Part shown: piece by piece, positions 43,600-52,984 of the stretch
How positions within the stretch are numbered: position 1 is the first letter of the stretch
Layout: each line of letters starts with the position of its first letter
Source of the DNA: CAYFZO01 sp965226235
GTDB lineage: Bacteria > Pseudomonadota > Gammaproteobacteria > Poriferisulfidales > Oxydemutatoraceae
NCBI GenBank assembly: GCA_965226235.1
Contig: OZ245335.1
Location: forward strand, 1,302,001 to 1,366,000
DNA length: 64,000 bases
Direction of reading: 5' to 3'
Position numbers and translations under genes: made by a program
The notes under the pieces: model-generated
Seen by the model: the letters and a program-made list of their open reading frames with translations, nothing else
The model's database searches: none
What the model was told of the DNA's origin: nothing

Positions 43600-45369
43600 T
43601 AGCCCGGAAATTTCACCGATGAAGCAGAACAAGGCTGCATCCGGGATCATAAGCGTTTATGATCAATGGGTTAATCAATCCAACCAGGAGGCAGCCTTGA
43701 ATACACAGTGTACTTTAGGATCATTGCAATTTCACCCGCTGGGCAGACGGTGCGTAACCGGTCGATTCGATGGTGGGCGGATCAGTTCCGATACAGGTGG
43801 GATGTTGCTGCGCGAGGTCGACCAGCGCATTGGCTTGACGGCGCGGATGGAGGAATGCTTCACCGATTACCGCAACCTCAACAGCGTGGAACACCAGGTG
43901 GTCGAGTTGTTGATCCAGCGCATCTACGCCATCGCCCTGGGCTACGAGGACCTCAATGACCATGACGCACTGCGCGATGATCCCGTGTTGCCGGTGCTGG
44001 TGGGCAAACAGGACCTCCTGGGGAAGGCGCGGGTGCGCCAGCGCGATCGTAATCATGCCCTGGCCAGCGCGAGCACGCTGAACCGCTTCGAATTGGGGGA
44101 GCCGCAGGAAGCGCCACAGAGCCGTTACAAGCGCATTGTCGCAGACCCGGAAAAGCTGGATAAACTGCTGATGGATGCATTCATGGAATCCTATGATCAA
44201 GCACCGCAGGAGATCTGGCTGGACCTGGATGCGACCGACGATCTTGTGCACGGGCAACAGGAAGGCCGATTCTTCCATGGGTATTACGGCGGCTACTGTT
44301 ACCTGCCGCTGTACATCTTTTGCGGGCAGCATCTGCTATGTGCGCGGCTACGCACTGCGAACCGGGATGGCGCCGATGGATGCCTTGAGGAACTGTCGCG
44401 GATCGTGTCGCAGATACGAAAGCACTGGCCGAAGACCCGCATCCACATCCGGGGGGACAGTGGATTCTGCCGGGAGTCGATCCTGCGCTGGTGCGAAGAC
44501 AACGCGGTGGAGTATGTGCTGGGGTTGGCACGCAACCAGCGTCTGGTGCGGGCGTTGGGTGCCGAGATGGAGGCGGCCCGCAGGCTCCATCGCCACACCG
44601 GCGAGGCGTCGCGCAGGTACCGGGATTTTCGCTATCGCACCTGTAAGTCCTGGAGCCGCAGCCGGCGAGTGGTGGGCAAAGCGGAGGTACTGGCCAAGGG
44701 GGACAACCCGCGCTTCGTGGTGACCAGTCTGACGCCGCGTCGGGTTGCAGCAAAGCAGTTGTACGAGCGGTTGTACTGCGCCCGCGGGGATATGGAGAAC
44801 AGAATCAAGGAGCAGCAGTTGGACCTGTTTGCCGATCGCACCAGTTCTCACACGATGCGCGCAAACCAGTTGCGGCTGTACTTCTCTTCCTTCGCCTACG
44901 TGCTGATGCAGGGCCTCCGGCGGCTGGGCGTCCAGGGCACCAGTCTGGCGCGTGCACAGTGTTGCACCCTGCGGCTGAAGCTGCTGAAAGTCGGCGCGCG
45001 GGTACGGATTACGGCACGCCGTGTGTGGTTGTCGTTTTCCGAGTCCTGGCCCCATGCGGAGACTTTTGCCGAGGTGCTGGAAAACCTGCGCGCGCAACCG
45101 GTCTGGGACCCACCCGGGTAGTCCGGGCTTCCCCACGCCCTACGAATCACGATGAGCGGTGCTGCACCGGGAGCACCGTACGCGCAAAATCCGGCATCCA
45201 ACACCAATCGGCTCTTTTGAACCCTTGATAACCCCTCCAGATACCTTCGACAGGCTACAACAGCCATCCGATACTGGATTGGATGCATGGAGAACGCATC
45301 AAGACAAAAATCAGCGCTGTTCAATGGGAAATCATGCCGAAATTACAAATCGGTGAAATTTCCGGGCTA
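43600..45369 (+). mobile_element. Complete IS1380-type insertion sequence
   Basis: 1,770 bases with perfect 21-base terminal inverted repeats: TAGCCCGGAAATTTCACCGA starts at 43600 and its complement ends at 45369. One transposase gene lies inside. No clear target duplication is seen directly outside either end. The left end lies within the rve transposase fragment. About 230 bases between the transposase stop and the right end have no gene. Confidence 0.9.
43697..45121 (+). CDS. IS1380-family transposase
   Basis: 474 residues from a TTG start that follows GGAGGCAGCC; the same TTG/ribosome-site layout is kept in the truncated copy at 37340. Family marks include LQFHPLGRRCVTGRFDGGRI, QEIWLDLDATDDLVHGQQEG (first DDE aspartate region), HIRGDSGFCRESILRWCEDN (second), and YCARGDMENRIKEQQLDLFA (glutamate region). 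The frame is intact, so this element may still be active. Confidence 0.9.
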   Translation: MNTQCTLGSLQFHPLGRRCVTGRFDGGRISSDTGGMLLREVDQRIGLTARMEECFTDYRNLNSVEHQVVELLIQRIYAIALGYEDLNDHDALRDDPVLPVLVGKQDLLGKARVRQRDRNHALASASTLNRFELGEPQEAPQSRYKRIVADPEKLDKLLMDAFMESYDQAPQEIWLDLDATDDLVHGQQEGRFFHGYYGGYCYLPLYIFCGQHLLCARLRTANRDGADGCLEELSRIVSQIRKHWPKTRIHIRGDSGFCRESILRWCEDNAVEYVLGLARNQRLVRALGAEMEAARRLHRHTGEASRRYRDFRYRTCKSWSRSRRVVGKAEVLAKGDNPRFVVTSLTPRRVAAKQLYERLYCARGDMENRIKEQQLDLFADRTSSHTMRANQLRLYFSSFAYVLMQGLRRLGVQGTSLARAQCCTLRLKLLKVGARVRITARRVWLSFSESWPHAETFAEVLENLRAQPVWDPPG

Positions 45370-45476
45370 GCCACTTGACAGCCCCTCGGCACAGTCAGGG
45401 GCTGGAAATTCGCTCTCCCCATTCCCCGCGTGCGTCAAACCAACGCTGCGAGTACCACGAGCATCCTCTTGTGTCT

Positions 45477-45660
45477 CCACACCAGGCGTTCGCGGTCTGG
45501 CAATGGCTGATCGGGCATATCAGCGAACTCGACAATGCCGGCATCGACGTACGGTCGCTACGCGAGGACACCGCCCGATGGACGGCACAGAGCGCGGCTA
45601 ACGGACAACGGGCGCTACGACAGTGGCTCGGCGAGATCGACAAACCTGCATCGAATGCTC
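45477..45660 (+). pseudogene. Glutamine amidotransferase 3' fragment
   Basis: Repeats the end of the gene at 36545-37243 (CCAGGCGTTCGCGGTC, then the AATGGCTGATCGGGCATATC segment through GACAGTGGCTCGGCG), with an internal deletion that removes the catalytic His part. It extends past the point where the intact gene is cut by the insertion sequence, so it may show the original C-terminal sequence. Confidence 0.8.
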
Positions 45661-45705
45661 GCGCGACCGAAACCGGATCTGCCGCACGAGGTGTATGGCC
45701 ATCTT

Positions 45706-46608
45706 TCAATCGCGGTCGTCCCCGTCGATTTTTTGCAGAATGCCTTCCAGCACATCCAGGTTGGCGTAATCGATCACGAGGCGCCCCCCTCTCTTGCCGT
45801 GGCTGATGTGCACCGGTGTGCCCAGACGCTCTGTAAGGCGTCGCTCGAGCGACGCTACTTCAGGCGATGGCCGCGATGGCCGTCGCTGTAACTGGCTTGG
45901 ATCGGCGACGCTTCCAGCGAGCAGGGTTTCAACATATCGTTCGGCCTTGCGCACCGTCATTTCCTTCGAGACCATTTCCCGCCCGGCCGCTCCTTGCTGA
46001 TTGCGGGGCAGACGCAGCAGAACCCGGGCGTGCCCCATTTCCAACTGTCCCTGCTCCAGCAAATCTCGCGCCTCGGACGCGAGCTCCAGCAACCGGAGCA
46101 GATTGGTGACGCTGGAGCGCGAGCGGCCAATCCGGTCGGCGATCTCCTGATGCTTGAGATTGAACTGCTCCACGAGTTGCTGCAGCGCGGTCGCTTCCTC
46201 GAGTGCGCTCAAATCCTCACGCTGAATGTTTTCTATCAACGAGAGTGCCGCTACCGTCTGGTCGTCTGCTTCCCTGACGACCACCGGCACCGTTTCCAGC
46301 CCCGCGCGCTGAGCCGCCCGCCAGCGCCGCTCGCCGGAGATCAGTTCGTAGTCGCCACCACCAGCGAAGCGCACGACCAGCGGCTGTATCAGTCCCTGGC
46401 TTCGGATCGACGCGGCAAGTTCTTCAAGCTTTTCCTCGTCCATCCGAAGCCTGGGTTGATACCGCCCACGACGAATGCGCTCGACACCGATCTGCAGCAG
46501 CTTGCCTCCGGCTTCGCTCCCGGCCTCGCCAGGGGCTTCGGGAAGGTTGCCGCCGGTCAGCAACGCGTCGACACCCAGCCTGCCTAGTCCTGTCTGCTTT
46601 TTTGCCAT
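45706..46608 (-). CDS. parB: Chromosome partition protein ParB
   Basis: 300 residues with the ParB/Spo0J CTP-binding N-domain (GERRWRAAQRAGLETVPVVV), the ENIQREDLSALEEA box, a helix-turn-helix (HQEIADRIGRSRSSVTNLLR), and a C-terminal dimerisation part (GGRLVIDYANLDVLEGIL). It loads at parS and works with ParA. It is 9 bases after parA. Confidence 0.95.
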   Translation of the reverse strand: MAKKQTGLGRLGVDALLTGGNLPEAPGEAGSEAGGKLLQIGVERIRRGRYQPRLRMDEEKLEELAASIRSQGLIQPLVVRFAGGGDYELISGERRWRAAQRAGLETVPVVVREADDQTVAALSLIENIQREDLSALEEATALQQLVEQFNLKHQEIADRIGRSRSSVTNLLRLLELASEARDLLEQGQLEMGHARVLLRLPRNQQGAAGREMVSKEMTVRKAERYVETLLAGSVADPSQLQRRPSRPSPEVASLERRLTERLGTPVHISHGKRGGRLVIDYANLDVLEGILQKIDGDDRD

Positions 46609-46617
46609 GTGCCGAGC

Positions 46618-47397
46618 TTACTTTACCCGGGTTGCGTCGCGGTGGAGAATCTCCCCCGCCAGCATCAAATAGGCGCGCGTGCCGCGTGCGTTCTTATCGT
46701 GCTGCAGGGCCGTGAGCCCATGGCTCGGCGCCTCCGCCAACGCGACGTTGCGCGGGATGGCAGATTCATATAACTCCTCACCAAAGTGCTGGCACAGTTG
46801 TTCGGATACATCGCGTGCCAGGTTGTTGCGCGAATCGAACATGGTGCGAAGCACGCCTTCTATCCGCAGTTCAGGGTTTACCGTCTCGCGCAGGCGTTCG
46901 ATGGTTTTCACCAGCGACGACAGACCCTCCAGGGCATAATACTCACATTGAGTCGGAACCACTACGCCATGCGCTGCAGCCAGTGCGTTGATCGTCAAGG
47001 TACTCAAGGTGGGCGGGCAATCCAGCAGAATGTAATCGTAGTCGTCCTGCAGCGGCCGCAACCCTTCACGCAGGCGAAATTCGCGCCCATCGTCCACATT
47101 CATCAGTTGTATTTCAGCAAAGATCAACTCGTCGTTTGATCCGAGTAGATCGTATCCTGCAGTCGGTGCAGTGATCACGCAATCGCGGGTCGCGCGGCGC
47201 TGCATCAACACGTCGACGACGGAGGCTTCGAGCGCGTCCTTCCCGACCCCGCTGCCCAAGGTCGCATTGCCTTGCGGGTCGACGTCGACAAGCAACACCC
47301 TGCACCCCATCGCAGCCAGGGACGCCGACAGGTTGACCGCCGTCGTGGTCTTGCCGACCCCCCCCTTCTGGTTGGCGATCGCGTAGACATTAGCCAT
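46618..47397 (-). CDS. parA: Chromosome partition ATPase ParA (Soj)
   Basis: 259 residues with a deviant Walker A (NQKGGVGKTTTAVNL) and the MinD/ParA motifs VLLVDVDPQGNAT and DYILLDCPPTLSTLT. The ATG at 47397 overlaps the rsmG stop by 8 bases. The longer frame to 47448 places extra residues before the P-loop strand and is less likely. Confidence 0.95.
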   Translation of the reverse strand: MANVYAIANQKGGVGKTTTAVNLSASLAAMGCRVLLVDVDPQGNATLGSGVGKDALEASVVDVLMQRRATRDCVITAPTAGYDLLGSNDELIFAEIQLMNVDDGREFRLREGLRPLQDDYDYILLDCPPTLSTLTINALAAAHGVVVPTQCEYYALEGLSSLVKTIERLRETVNPELRIEGVLRTMFDSRNNLARDVSEQLCQHFGEELYESAIPRNVALAEAPSHGLTALQHDKNARGTRAYLMLAGEILHRDATRVK

Positions 47398-48034
47398 TGG
47401 AATCCTGCTCCAGACATTCGATCTCCACCAGCGAAAACGCGCGGGCATCCGGTACCTTCAGCCGGTGCAGCCGCCATTCTGCCTGACCCCGCGGCATGCG
47501 TTTGATTTCATCCAATACGTCGCTGCCTTTCATCGCCAGCCAGCGCGTGCGCGTATGCGCGAGGCTTCGGGTGAGGTTGAAAAATCTCGCCAGGTCCGCA
47601 AAATACCGGGAGACGATCGTGTCGAAAGCAACTCCGTCGAGGCACTCGACCCGTTGACGTATCACGCTGACGTTCTCCAGGCCGATTTCCATCTGACAGT
47701 GCCGCAGAAAGCGGGTTTTTTTGCCGTTGCTGTCCAGTAGCACGTAGTCATGATCGGGTGCGAGTATTGCCAGCACGATCCCGGGCACCCCCGCGCCGCT
47801 GCCGATGTCGGCGACACTGCCCGGGCGCAGGTATGCTACTACGCCAGCGCTTGGCAACACCAGTTGCTCGACGCGTCGGGCGGGGGGGATCGCGGTCAGG
47901 TTAAAGGTCCGGTTCCAGTGCTCCAGTAATCGCAGCCAGGCGACCAGACGCTCGACCTGCATCGCATCGGCGGATACGCGCATTTGCGCCAGGCCGACCG
48001 ACAAGGCTTGCGACAAGTCTGCCTGCGACTGCAA
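47390..48034 (-). CDS. rsmG: 16S rRNA m7G527 methyltransferase RsmG
   Basis: 214 residues, GidB family. The SAM-binding part reads VADIGSGAGVPGIVLAILAP, and NLTAIPPARRVEQLVLPS precedes it. The usual mnmG-rsmG-parA-parB order is kept, except for one extra gene between mnmG and rsmG. Confidence 0.95.
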   Translation of the reverse strand: MQSQADLSQALSVGLAQMRVSADAMQVERLVAWLRLLEHWNRTFNLTAIPPARRVEQLVLPSAGVVAYLRPGSVADIGSGAGVPGIVLAILAPDHDYVLLDSNGKKTRFLRHCQMEIGLENVSVIRQRVECLDGVAFDTIVSRYFADLARFFNLTRSLAHTRTRWLAMKGSDVLDEIKRMPRGQAEWRLHRLKVPDARAFSLVEIECLEQDSNG

Positions 48035-48052
48035 CGCACCCCCGGATTGCCG

Positions 48053-48508
48053 TCAATTCGCCGCTGCCCTTGCAAGGTCTCTCAACACCTCGCCAAGTTG
48101 CGCGAACAGCCCGTCATCGGGAGAAAATTCATACCGCCGCGCCATCTGCTCCGCGCCCAGATAAGTAACCCATACAGTGCCGTTGGCGGCTTCCCACACC
48201 AACAGCCTCAGCGGCAGGTCCAGCGCCGCTACCCGGTTTGCCAGCAGGATACGTGCATCGGTTTCAGGGATGCCGAACACCAGCAGCCGTGTCGGCAACA
48301 ATCGTTGGCCGACGCGTTTCGCTTCCTCCTGATGATCGATGACGCCGAACACGCGCATGCCTTGGTGCTCCAGCATCCGGCGGGCGCGCTCCATCGTGTC
48401 TTCCACGCTGTAGCGGCTTTTGACGTGTACCGCACCATCCTGCTCCGAAGCCGCGAGCGGCGCGCACAACAATAGTGCCGCCGCGCAGAAAAGCGACGTC
48501 CCCTTCAC
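48053..48508 (-). CDS. Exported DUF302 protein
   Basis: 151 residues with a signal peptide (MKGTSLFCAAALLLCAPLAAS), then a DUF302 domain with SVEDTMERARRMLEHQGMRV and LLVFGIPETDARILLANR. The function of DUF302 is unknown. It sits between mnmG and rsmG, overlapping the mnmG stop by 4 bases, which is an unusual guest in this very conserved gene pair. Confidence 0.85.
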   Translation of the reverse strand: MKGTSLFCAAALLLCAPLAASEQDGAVHVKSRYSVEDTMERARRMLEHQGMRVFGVIDHQEEAKRVGQRLLPTRLLVFGIPETDARILLANRVAALDLPLRLLVWEAANGTVWVTYLGAEQMARRYEFSPDDGLFAQLGEVLRDLARAAAN

Positions 48509-50397
48509 GCCCGCCTCCGCCGTTGGCCTTCAAGGTGCACCATCAGCAACGACATCGCGGCCGGCGTCATGCCCTCGATGCGGCTCGCCTGCCCCACCGT
48601 CACCGGACGAAACAGCAACAGCTTCTCGCGCAATTCGTGCGACAGACCGCCCAGCCCCTCGTAGTCAAACTCGTCCGGTATCCGGTAGTTCTCCCAACCG
48701 CGCGCGCGCTGGATTTCCCGACGCTGGCGCCTGACATAGCCCGCGTATCGCGCCTGAATCTCGATCTGCTTGATCACCTCGCGGTCGGCTGCGGTCCCTG
48801 CTTCGGGCGCGGCGAGCCCGGCGAGTTCCAAAACCAGCGCGTAGCTTGCCCCGGGCCTTCGCAAGAACGCTTCGGCGGTGCACGGCTGCGTGAGTTCCAT
48901 CTCCAGGTCGCGCAAACGTCGCAACACCCTGTCCCCGGGCAGGATACGCGCGTCGCGCAGCCGTGTCTGCTCGGCTTCGATGCGCCGGCGTTTTTCGCAC
49001 AGACGCTCCCACCTTGCAGCATCGATCAGACCCAGTTCATGGCCCACGGGCGTCAGGCGCAGGTCGGCGTTATCTTCGCGCAGTAACAGGCGGTATTCGA
49101 CCCGGCTGGTAAACATGCGATAAGGTTCGCTGGCACCGCGCATGGTCAGGTCATCGACCAGCACGCCGATGTACGCTTCGTCACGCCCAAGAGACCAGGG
49201 CGACAGACCCTGCACCTGACGCGCGGCGTTCACCCCGGCGACCAGTCCCTGCGCGGCGGCTTCTTCGTAGCCGGTGGTACCGTTGATCTGCCCCGCAAAG
49301 AACAATCCACCCACCAGCCTGGTCTCGAGGCTGGGATACAAGCCGCGCGGGTCAACGTAATCGTATTCGATCGCATAGCCGGGACGGGTGATGTGGGCTT
49401 TTTCAAACCCTTTGATCGAGCGCACCATGTCAAGCTGTGCTGCAAACGGCAGGCTGGTCGAGATGCCGTTGGGGTAGATTTCCTGCGTGCCGAGCCCTTC
49501 CGGCTCGATGAAAATCCGGTGCCCGGTCTTGTCGGCAAAGCGCGTAACCTTGTCTTCGATCGACGGGCAGTAGCGCGGCCCCGTCGATTCGATGGCACCC
49601 AAAGCCATCGGCGAGTGCCCGAGTGCTGCCTTGACGATCGCATGCGTTTGCGCATTGGTGCGGGTGATGTAGCACAACGCCTGCTCGGGGTGGTCGTCCA
49701 CGGAACCCATGAACGAGAAAACCGGCGACGGGGTGTCTCCCGGCTGCACCTCGAGTTGCGAATAATCGACGCTTGCCCCATCTATGCGCGGCGGCGTACC
49801 CGTCTTCAAGCGCCCCACCACGAAGGGCATCTCACGCAGGCGCCGCGCCAGAGCATTGGCTGGCGCGTCGCCGGCGCGCCCCCCCAGTTGACGGCTGCCA
49901 CCGATGTGGATGCATCCACCCAGGAATGTACCCGTCGTGAGCACCACCGTCGCAGCCATAAAACGCAAGCCCATCTGCGTTACCACCCCCTGGACGCGAT
50001 CGCCGGCGACGACCAGGTCATCGACCGCCTGCTGAAACACCTTCAGCCGCGGCTGACGCTCGACCATGGAGCGGATTGCCTGACGATACAACTGCCGGTC
50101 TGTCTGTGCCCGGGTCGCCCTGACCGCCGGCCCCTTGCTGGTATTGAGCACCCGGAAATGAATGCCCGCGCGGTCGGCCGCAAGCGCCATCGCACCACCG
50201 AGGGCATCCACCTCCCTGACCAGGTGGCTTTTGCCAATCCCGCCGATCGCCGGATTGCAACTCATCTGCCCGATGGTTTCCACGTTGTGCGTCAGCAGCA
50301 GGGTATGCGCGCCGACGCGCGCCGACGCCAACGCCGCCTCGACACCCGCGTGCCCGCCACCGACCACGATGACGTCATATACCTCGTTGCTTGCCAT
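48505..50397 (-). CDS. mnmG: tRNA uridine-5-carboxymethylaminomethyl synthase MnmG
   Basis: 630 residues. The FAD site is VIVVGGGHAGVEAALASARV, followed by CNPAIGGIGKSHLVREVDAL, and the conserved GTFLGGCIHIG and FFAGQINGTTGYEEAAAQGL. With MnmE it modifies U34 of several tRNAs. Full length for the family. Confidence 0.96.
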   Translation of the reverse strand: MASNEVYDVIVVGGGHAGVEAALASARVGAHTLLLTHNVETIGQMSCNPAIGGIGKSHLVREVDALGGAMALAADRAGIHFRVLNTSKGPAVRATRAQTDRQLYRQAIRSMVERQPRLKVFQQAVDDLVVAGDRVQGVVTQMGLRFMAATVVLTTGTFLGGCIHIGGSRQLGGRAGDAPANALARRLREMPFVVGRLKTGTPPRIDGASVDYSQLEVQPGDTPSPVFSFMGSVDDHPEQALCYITRTNAQTHAIVKAALGHSPMALGAIESTGPRYCPSIEDKVTRFADKTGHRIFIEPEGLGTQEIYPNGISTSLPFAAQLDMVRSIKGFEKAHITRPGYAIEYDYVDPRGLYPSLETRLVGGLFFAGQINGTTGYEEAAAQGLVAGVNAARQVQGLSPWSLGRDEAYIGVLVDDLTMRGASEPYRMFTSRVEYRLLLREDNADLRLTPVGHELGLIDAARWERLCEKRRRIEAEQTRLRDARILPGDRVLRRLRDLEMELTQPCTAEAFLRRPGASYALVLELAGLAAPEAGTAADREVIKQIEIQARYAGYVRRQRREIQRARGWENYRIPDEFDYEGLGGLSHELREKLLLFRPVTVGQASRIEGMTPAAMSLLMVHLEGQRRRRA

Positions 50398-50747
50398 GGA
50401 TGCGACCCGTTGTATTCCGAAGCGGTCAGGCTAATGCCGGAGCCTGACAAAATCAATGGAAATTATATAGATGTTAGCCCAAAGCCGTAATGCCTCCTTT
50501 TGATTCCGGGAGGGACTGTGGCATTCGTAGGGGCGAAGCATGCCTCGCCCAACAACACGTCCGTACAAATTCACCAGCAAGGGCCGACGCAACCCGGGAC
50601 AACATCGCCTGCCGGCCATCACCTGTGGAATAGACGGAACCCGTGACGCATCTGTAGAGGCAACGCGTGCACAAGGACGACGCATTCACAAGGGCGACGC
50701 ATGCGTCGCCTCTACAGAAGAGGACATTTATGAATTGGGTTGACCGG
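50398..50747. other. Intergenic region upstream of mnmG with short palindromes
   Basis: 350 bases without a credible gene. It contains a palindrome near 50694-50714 (GGCGACGCATGCGTCGCC), with TGTAGAGGC and GCCTCTACAG arms repeated nearby, and a related GGGGCGAAGCATGCCTCGCC at 50532-50551, like dispersed intergenic repeats. I see no DnaA boxes, so this does not look like oriC despite the gid-par neighbourhood. Confidence 0.5.
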
Positions 50748-51092
50748 TCATCGGGCGAGCAGCACCGAGATATAAACACCGGCAAGCGTTGCGACCACCA
50801 CCGTGGAGCCGAAGAACAGGCCGATCACCCACTGGATAATACGTGCCTGGGAGTCGACCACCGCCTGCTTCACGCCAGCAATTTCTCGCTCAAGACTTCG
50901 CTGCCCCTGCTCAAGGGTCTGCTGCCCTTGCCCAAGAACCTGCTGCCCTTGCTCAACGGCTTGCATGCGGTGCTCAAGAACCTGCTGACCTCGCTCAAGA
51001 ACCTGCTGACCTCGCTCAAGAGCCTGCTGACCCTGCTCAACGGACTGCAGACGGTGGTCAAATTGTTCAAATTGTTCGACAGTAATTTCCAT
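50748..51092 (-). CDS. Coiled-coil membrane protein with GQQVLE-type repeats
   Basis: 114 residues. Residues about 10-65 are a heptad-like series (ERGQQVLERGQQVLEHRMQA and so on) predicted to form a long coiled coil. A single transmembrane helix lies near the C-terminus (IIQWVIGLFFGSTVVVATLA). The repeats are also repetitive at DNA level, so the coil length may vary among strains. Function unknown. Confidence 0.65.
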   Translation of the reverse strand: MEITVEQFEQFDHRLQSVEQGQQALERGQQVLERGQQVLEHRMQAVEQGQQVLGQGQQTLEQGQRSLEREIAGVKQAVVDSQARIIQWVIGLFFGSTVVVATLAGVYISVLLAR

Positions 51093-51224
51093 CCTTTCAT
51101 CTATCCTGGTTTGGCGCGAAGAAAGCCAGCGAGGCTTCTTCTGCAGGTTGACGTTATGCCGGTATGGTGAAACAAGGGGGAAAAATTGTCAACGAAGCGA
51201 CGACGAACGATATGGATACCACTA

Positions 51225-51345
51225 CTGTATGTCGCCTGTTGGCCTGGAGGAACAAACGGTTCTCAAAGACACCTGTGCAAGCCACAAGGCCTTGCCGACA
51301 TGTGCCGCGAGATGCTCCCGATCGCCACGGGGGTCACAGGCACAA
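51225..51345. repeat. Dispersed repeat, copy 1
   Basis: This stretch (GGCCTGGAGGAACAAACGG and onward to ATGCTCCCGATCGCCA) matches 63868-63970 with scattered changes. Neither copy is within a gene I can support. The second copy runs directly into phage portal sequence, so this may be a scar of the same invading element. Confidence 0.6.
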
Positions 51346-51360
51346 ACGCCTTGCCCCCAT

Positions 51361-51391
51361 AAAAAAACCGGCCCCCCGAGGGGAGCCGGTT
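51361..51391 (-). terminator. Rho-independent terminator of the porin gene
   Basis: On the minus strand GAACCGGCTCCCC pairs with GGGGCCGGTT and is followed by a run of T. It lies about 60 bases after the porin stop. Confidence 0.8.
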
Positions 51392-51453
51392 CAAAATACG
51401 CGCCATCCCGGCGCCTGCTTCAGCCGTAGCCGACTAAAGCGAGGGTGCGACGA

Positions 51454-52839
51454 TTAGTCGAACCACTGGACGATACCGACAGTGATTGCCTCGATATCTT
51501 CACCAACTTGCGAGCCACCCCCGAAAATACCGAGGTCGTAATGCGAATTCGCCTCGTTATCCACTTCGCCGTAGACCAGACGCAACTCGGTGCCAGCCGG
51601 CATGGTGTAGAACAGCCCGAGGTTGTAAGCCGTGGCGTCGGTGTTATTTTCCCCTCCTGGACATAATGTGCCGGAACCGCATTCCAACTCGTCTGCGTCC
51701 ATGTACGAGAAGCGGAAGTCGACCCCGTTGCCGAACGCGTGCTTGCCGGAGACCATCCAGGAGTCCCGCTCAATGTCCACACTGGAGGGAAGTGCCTGCT
51801 GGCCTACGGAGAAGTTACAACCTTCCATCTCATAGGAAAGCTCTTCGTACATGCCAGCGATCATGGTCATCTGCCCGTTGCCCCAGTCGTGTGAATAGCG
51901 CCCGGCGAGTCGCAGACCGTCGTCGTCGGATTCGCTGCAGGTATCTGCATACCCACGCGTGTTGTACCCAACTGCTGGTAAGGGGTTACCGCTTCCATCC
52001 ACACCGATAAACTCAGCCTCTGAACCGATAAGGCCACTAGTAACATTGCCAGCACCGGCAACAGTGACATCGTTGTGCTTTTCGTACGCGACCGCCAGCC
52101 AGACCCGCCCGCCATTGGCGAAGCCCTGCTGCCACGCGACACCGGTCGACCAGATGCGCGGATCCAGGGTATCTCCAGCAGGATTAGTTTGACCGGTATC
52201 GCTCCCTTCGGTCACCGCGAAGCGAAGCTGGACGCCGTCGCGACTCTGGCTCGCCATCGCCGAGGTATTCGGCCAGACGTACTGGATGATCCCGTTCTGG
52301 CGACGGTTGAAGGCCAGTGCGCCGTAGTTGCCAAAGCTACCGTTGTAGTAAAGTGAATCAAAGAGTTGACCCAAGCCGTTACCACCGATGTGGCCCATGA
52401 TGCTGGTGTGTGAATTGATATCGGCGTCATAGAACGGATCAATCCACTGCGCGACGATTTCGTTGTACGGCAGCAGCCACTGGCCAAACATGATCTCACC
52501 GAGGATTTCATGCCGCAGGCTGATCTTGGAGTTCCGGTTGCACAAAGAACTACCGAGGGGATAGTTGTTGTTTCTACCAAAGAAGGTGAACTGCTCACAG
52601 CGGAAACCCGCCTGCAGCCCTTCGATCCCGGTGTCGATATGCGCCATGAAACCGATGTTCGCAGCGTTGTTGCTCAGGCGGTCGTATTCCCGGCCACCGG
52701 CGGCATCAATGAACTCATACGACCAGTTTTGCCAGCCGTAGATGTTGAAGGTTTCATCGGCACCCATCCCGGCGGAAGCGGACAGCGGAGCTGCCACCAG
52801 TGCCAGAGCAAAGGCCGAAGATACAAGCTTCTTACTCAT
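51454..52839 (-). CDS. Outer-membrane porin
   Basis: 461 residues with a clean signal peptide (MSKKLVSSAFALALVAAPLS, cleavage after ASA), alternating beta-strand-like segments (FNIYGWQNWSYEF, GIEGLQAGFRCEQFTFFG, FRFSYMDADELE), and the terminal aromatic residue pattern VGIVQWFD with near-final Trp-Phe. It is a Gram-negative porin for small solutes; specificity unknown. A GGAGA site precedes the ATG at 52839. A damaged related fragment lies at 60207-60494. Confidence 0.85.
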   Translation of the reverse strand: MSKKLVSSAFALALVAAPLSASAGMGADETFNIYGWQNWSYEFIDAAGGREYDRLSNNAANIGFMAHIDTGIEGLQAGFRCEQFTFFGRNNNYPLGSSLCNRNSKISLRHEILGEIMFGQWLLPYNEIVAQWIDPFYDADINSHTSIMGHIGGNGLGQLFDSLYYNGSFGNYGALAFNRRQNGIIQYVWPNTSAMASQSRDGVQLRFAVTEGSDTGQTNPAGDTLDPRIWSTGVAWQQGFANGGRVWLAVAYEKHNDVTVAGAGNVTSGLIGSEAEFIGVDGSGNPLPAVGYNTRGYADTCSESDDDGLRLAGRYSHDWGNGQMTMIAGMYEELSYEMEGCNFSVGQQALPSSVDIERDSWMVSGKHAFGNGVDFRFSYMDADELECGSGTLCPGGENNTDATAYNLGLFYTMPAGTELRLVYGEVDNEANSHYDLGIFGGGSQVGEDIEAITVGIVQWFD

Positions 52840-52984
52840 AATGTTTGTTCTCCATAGGTTTAGAAAAATGTGCTTGCACCCCCCCCCCGGCATATTTCCT
52901 TTGCAGCATGGACATCCCTGTGCAATCTGCCCCGAGGTGCGATTTGCACCACAGAGTGTGGCAACTTTGCATCAGCCTGTCAAC

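Noticed and set aside
49393..50490. Open frame of 365 codons opposite mnmG
   Set aside because: Shadow of mnmG; composition and lack of motifs do not support a gene.
50398..50747. Chromosome origin oriC next to mnmG-rsmG-parAB
   Set aside because: No DnaA-box cluster or AT-rich unwinding region is visible; only short palindromic repeats.
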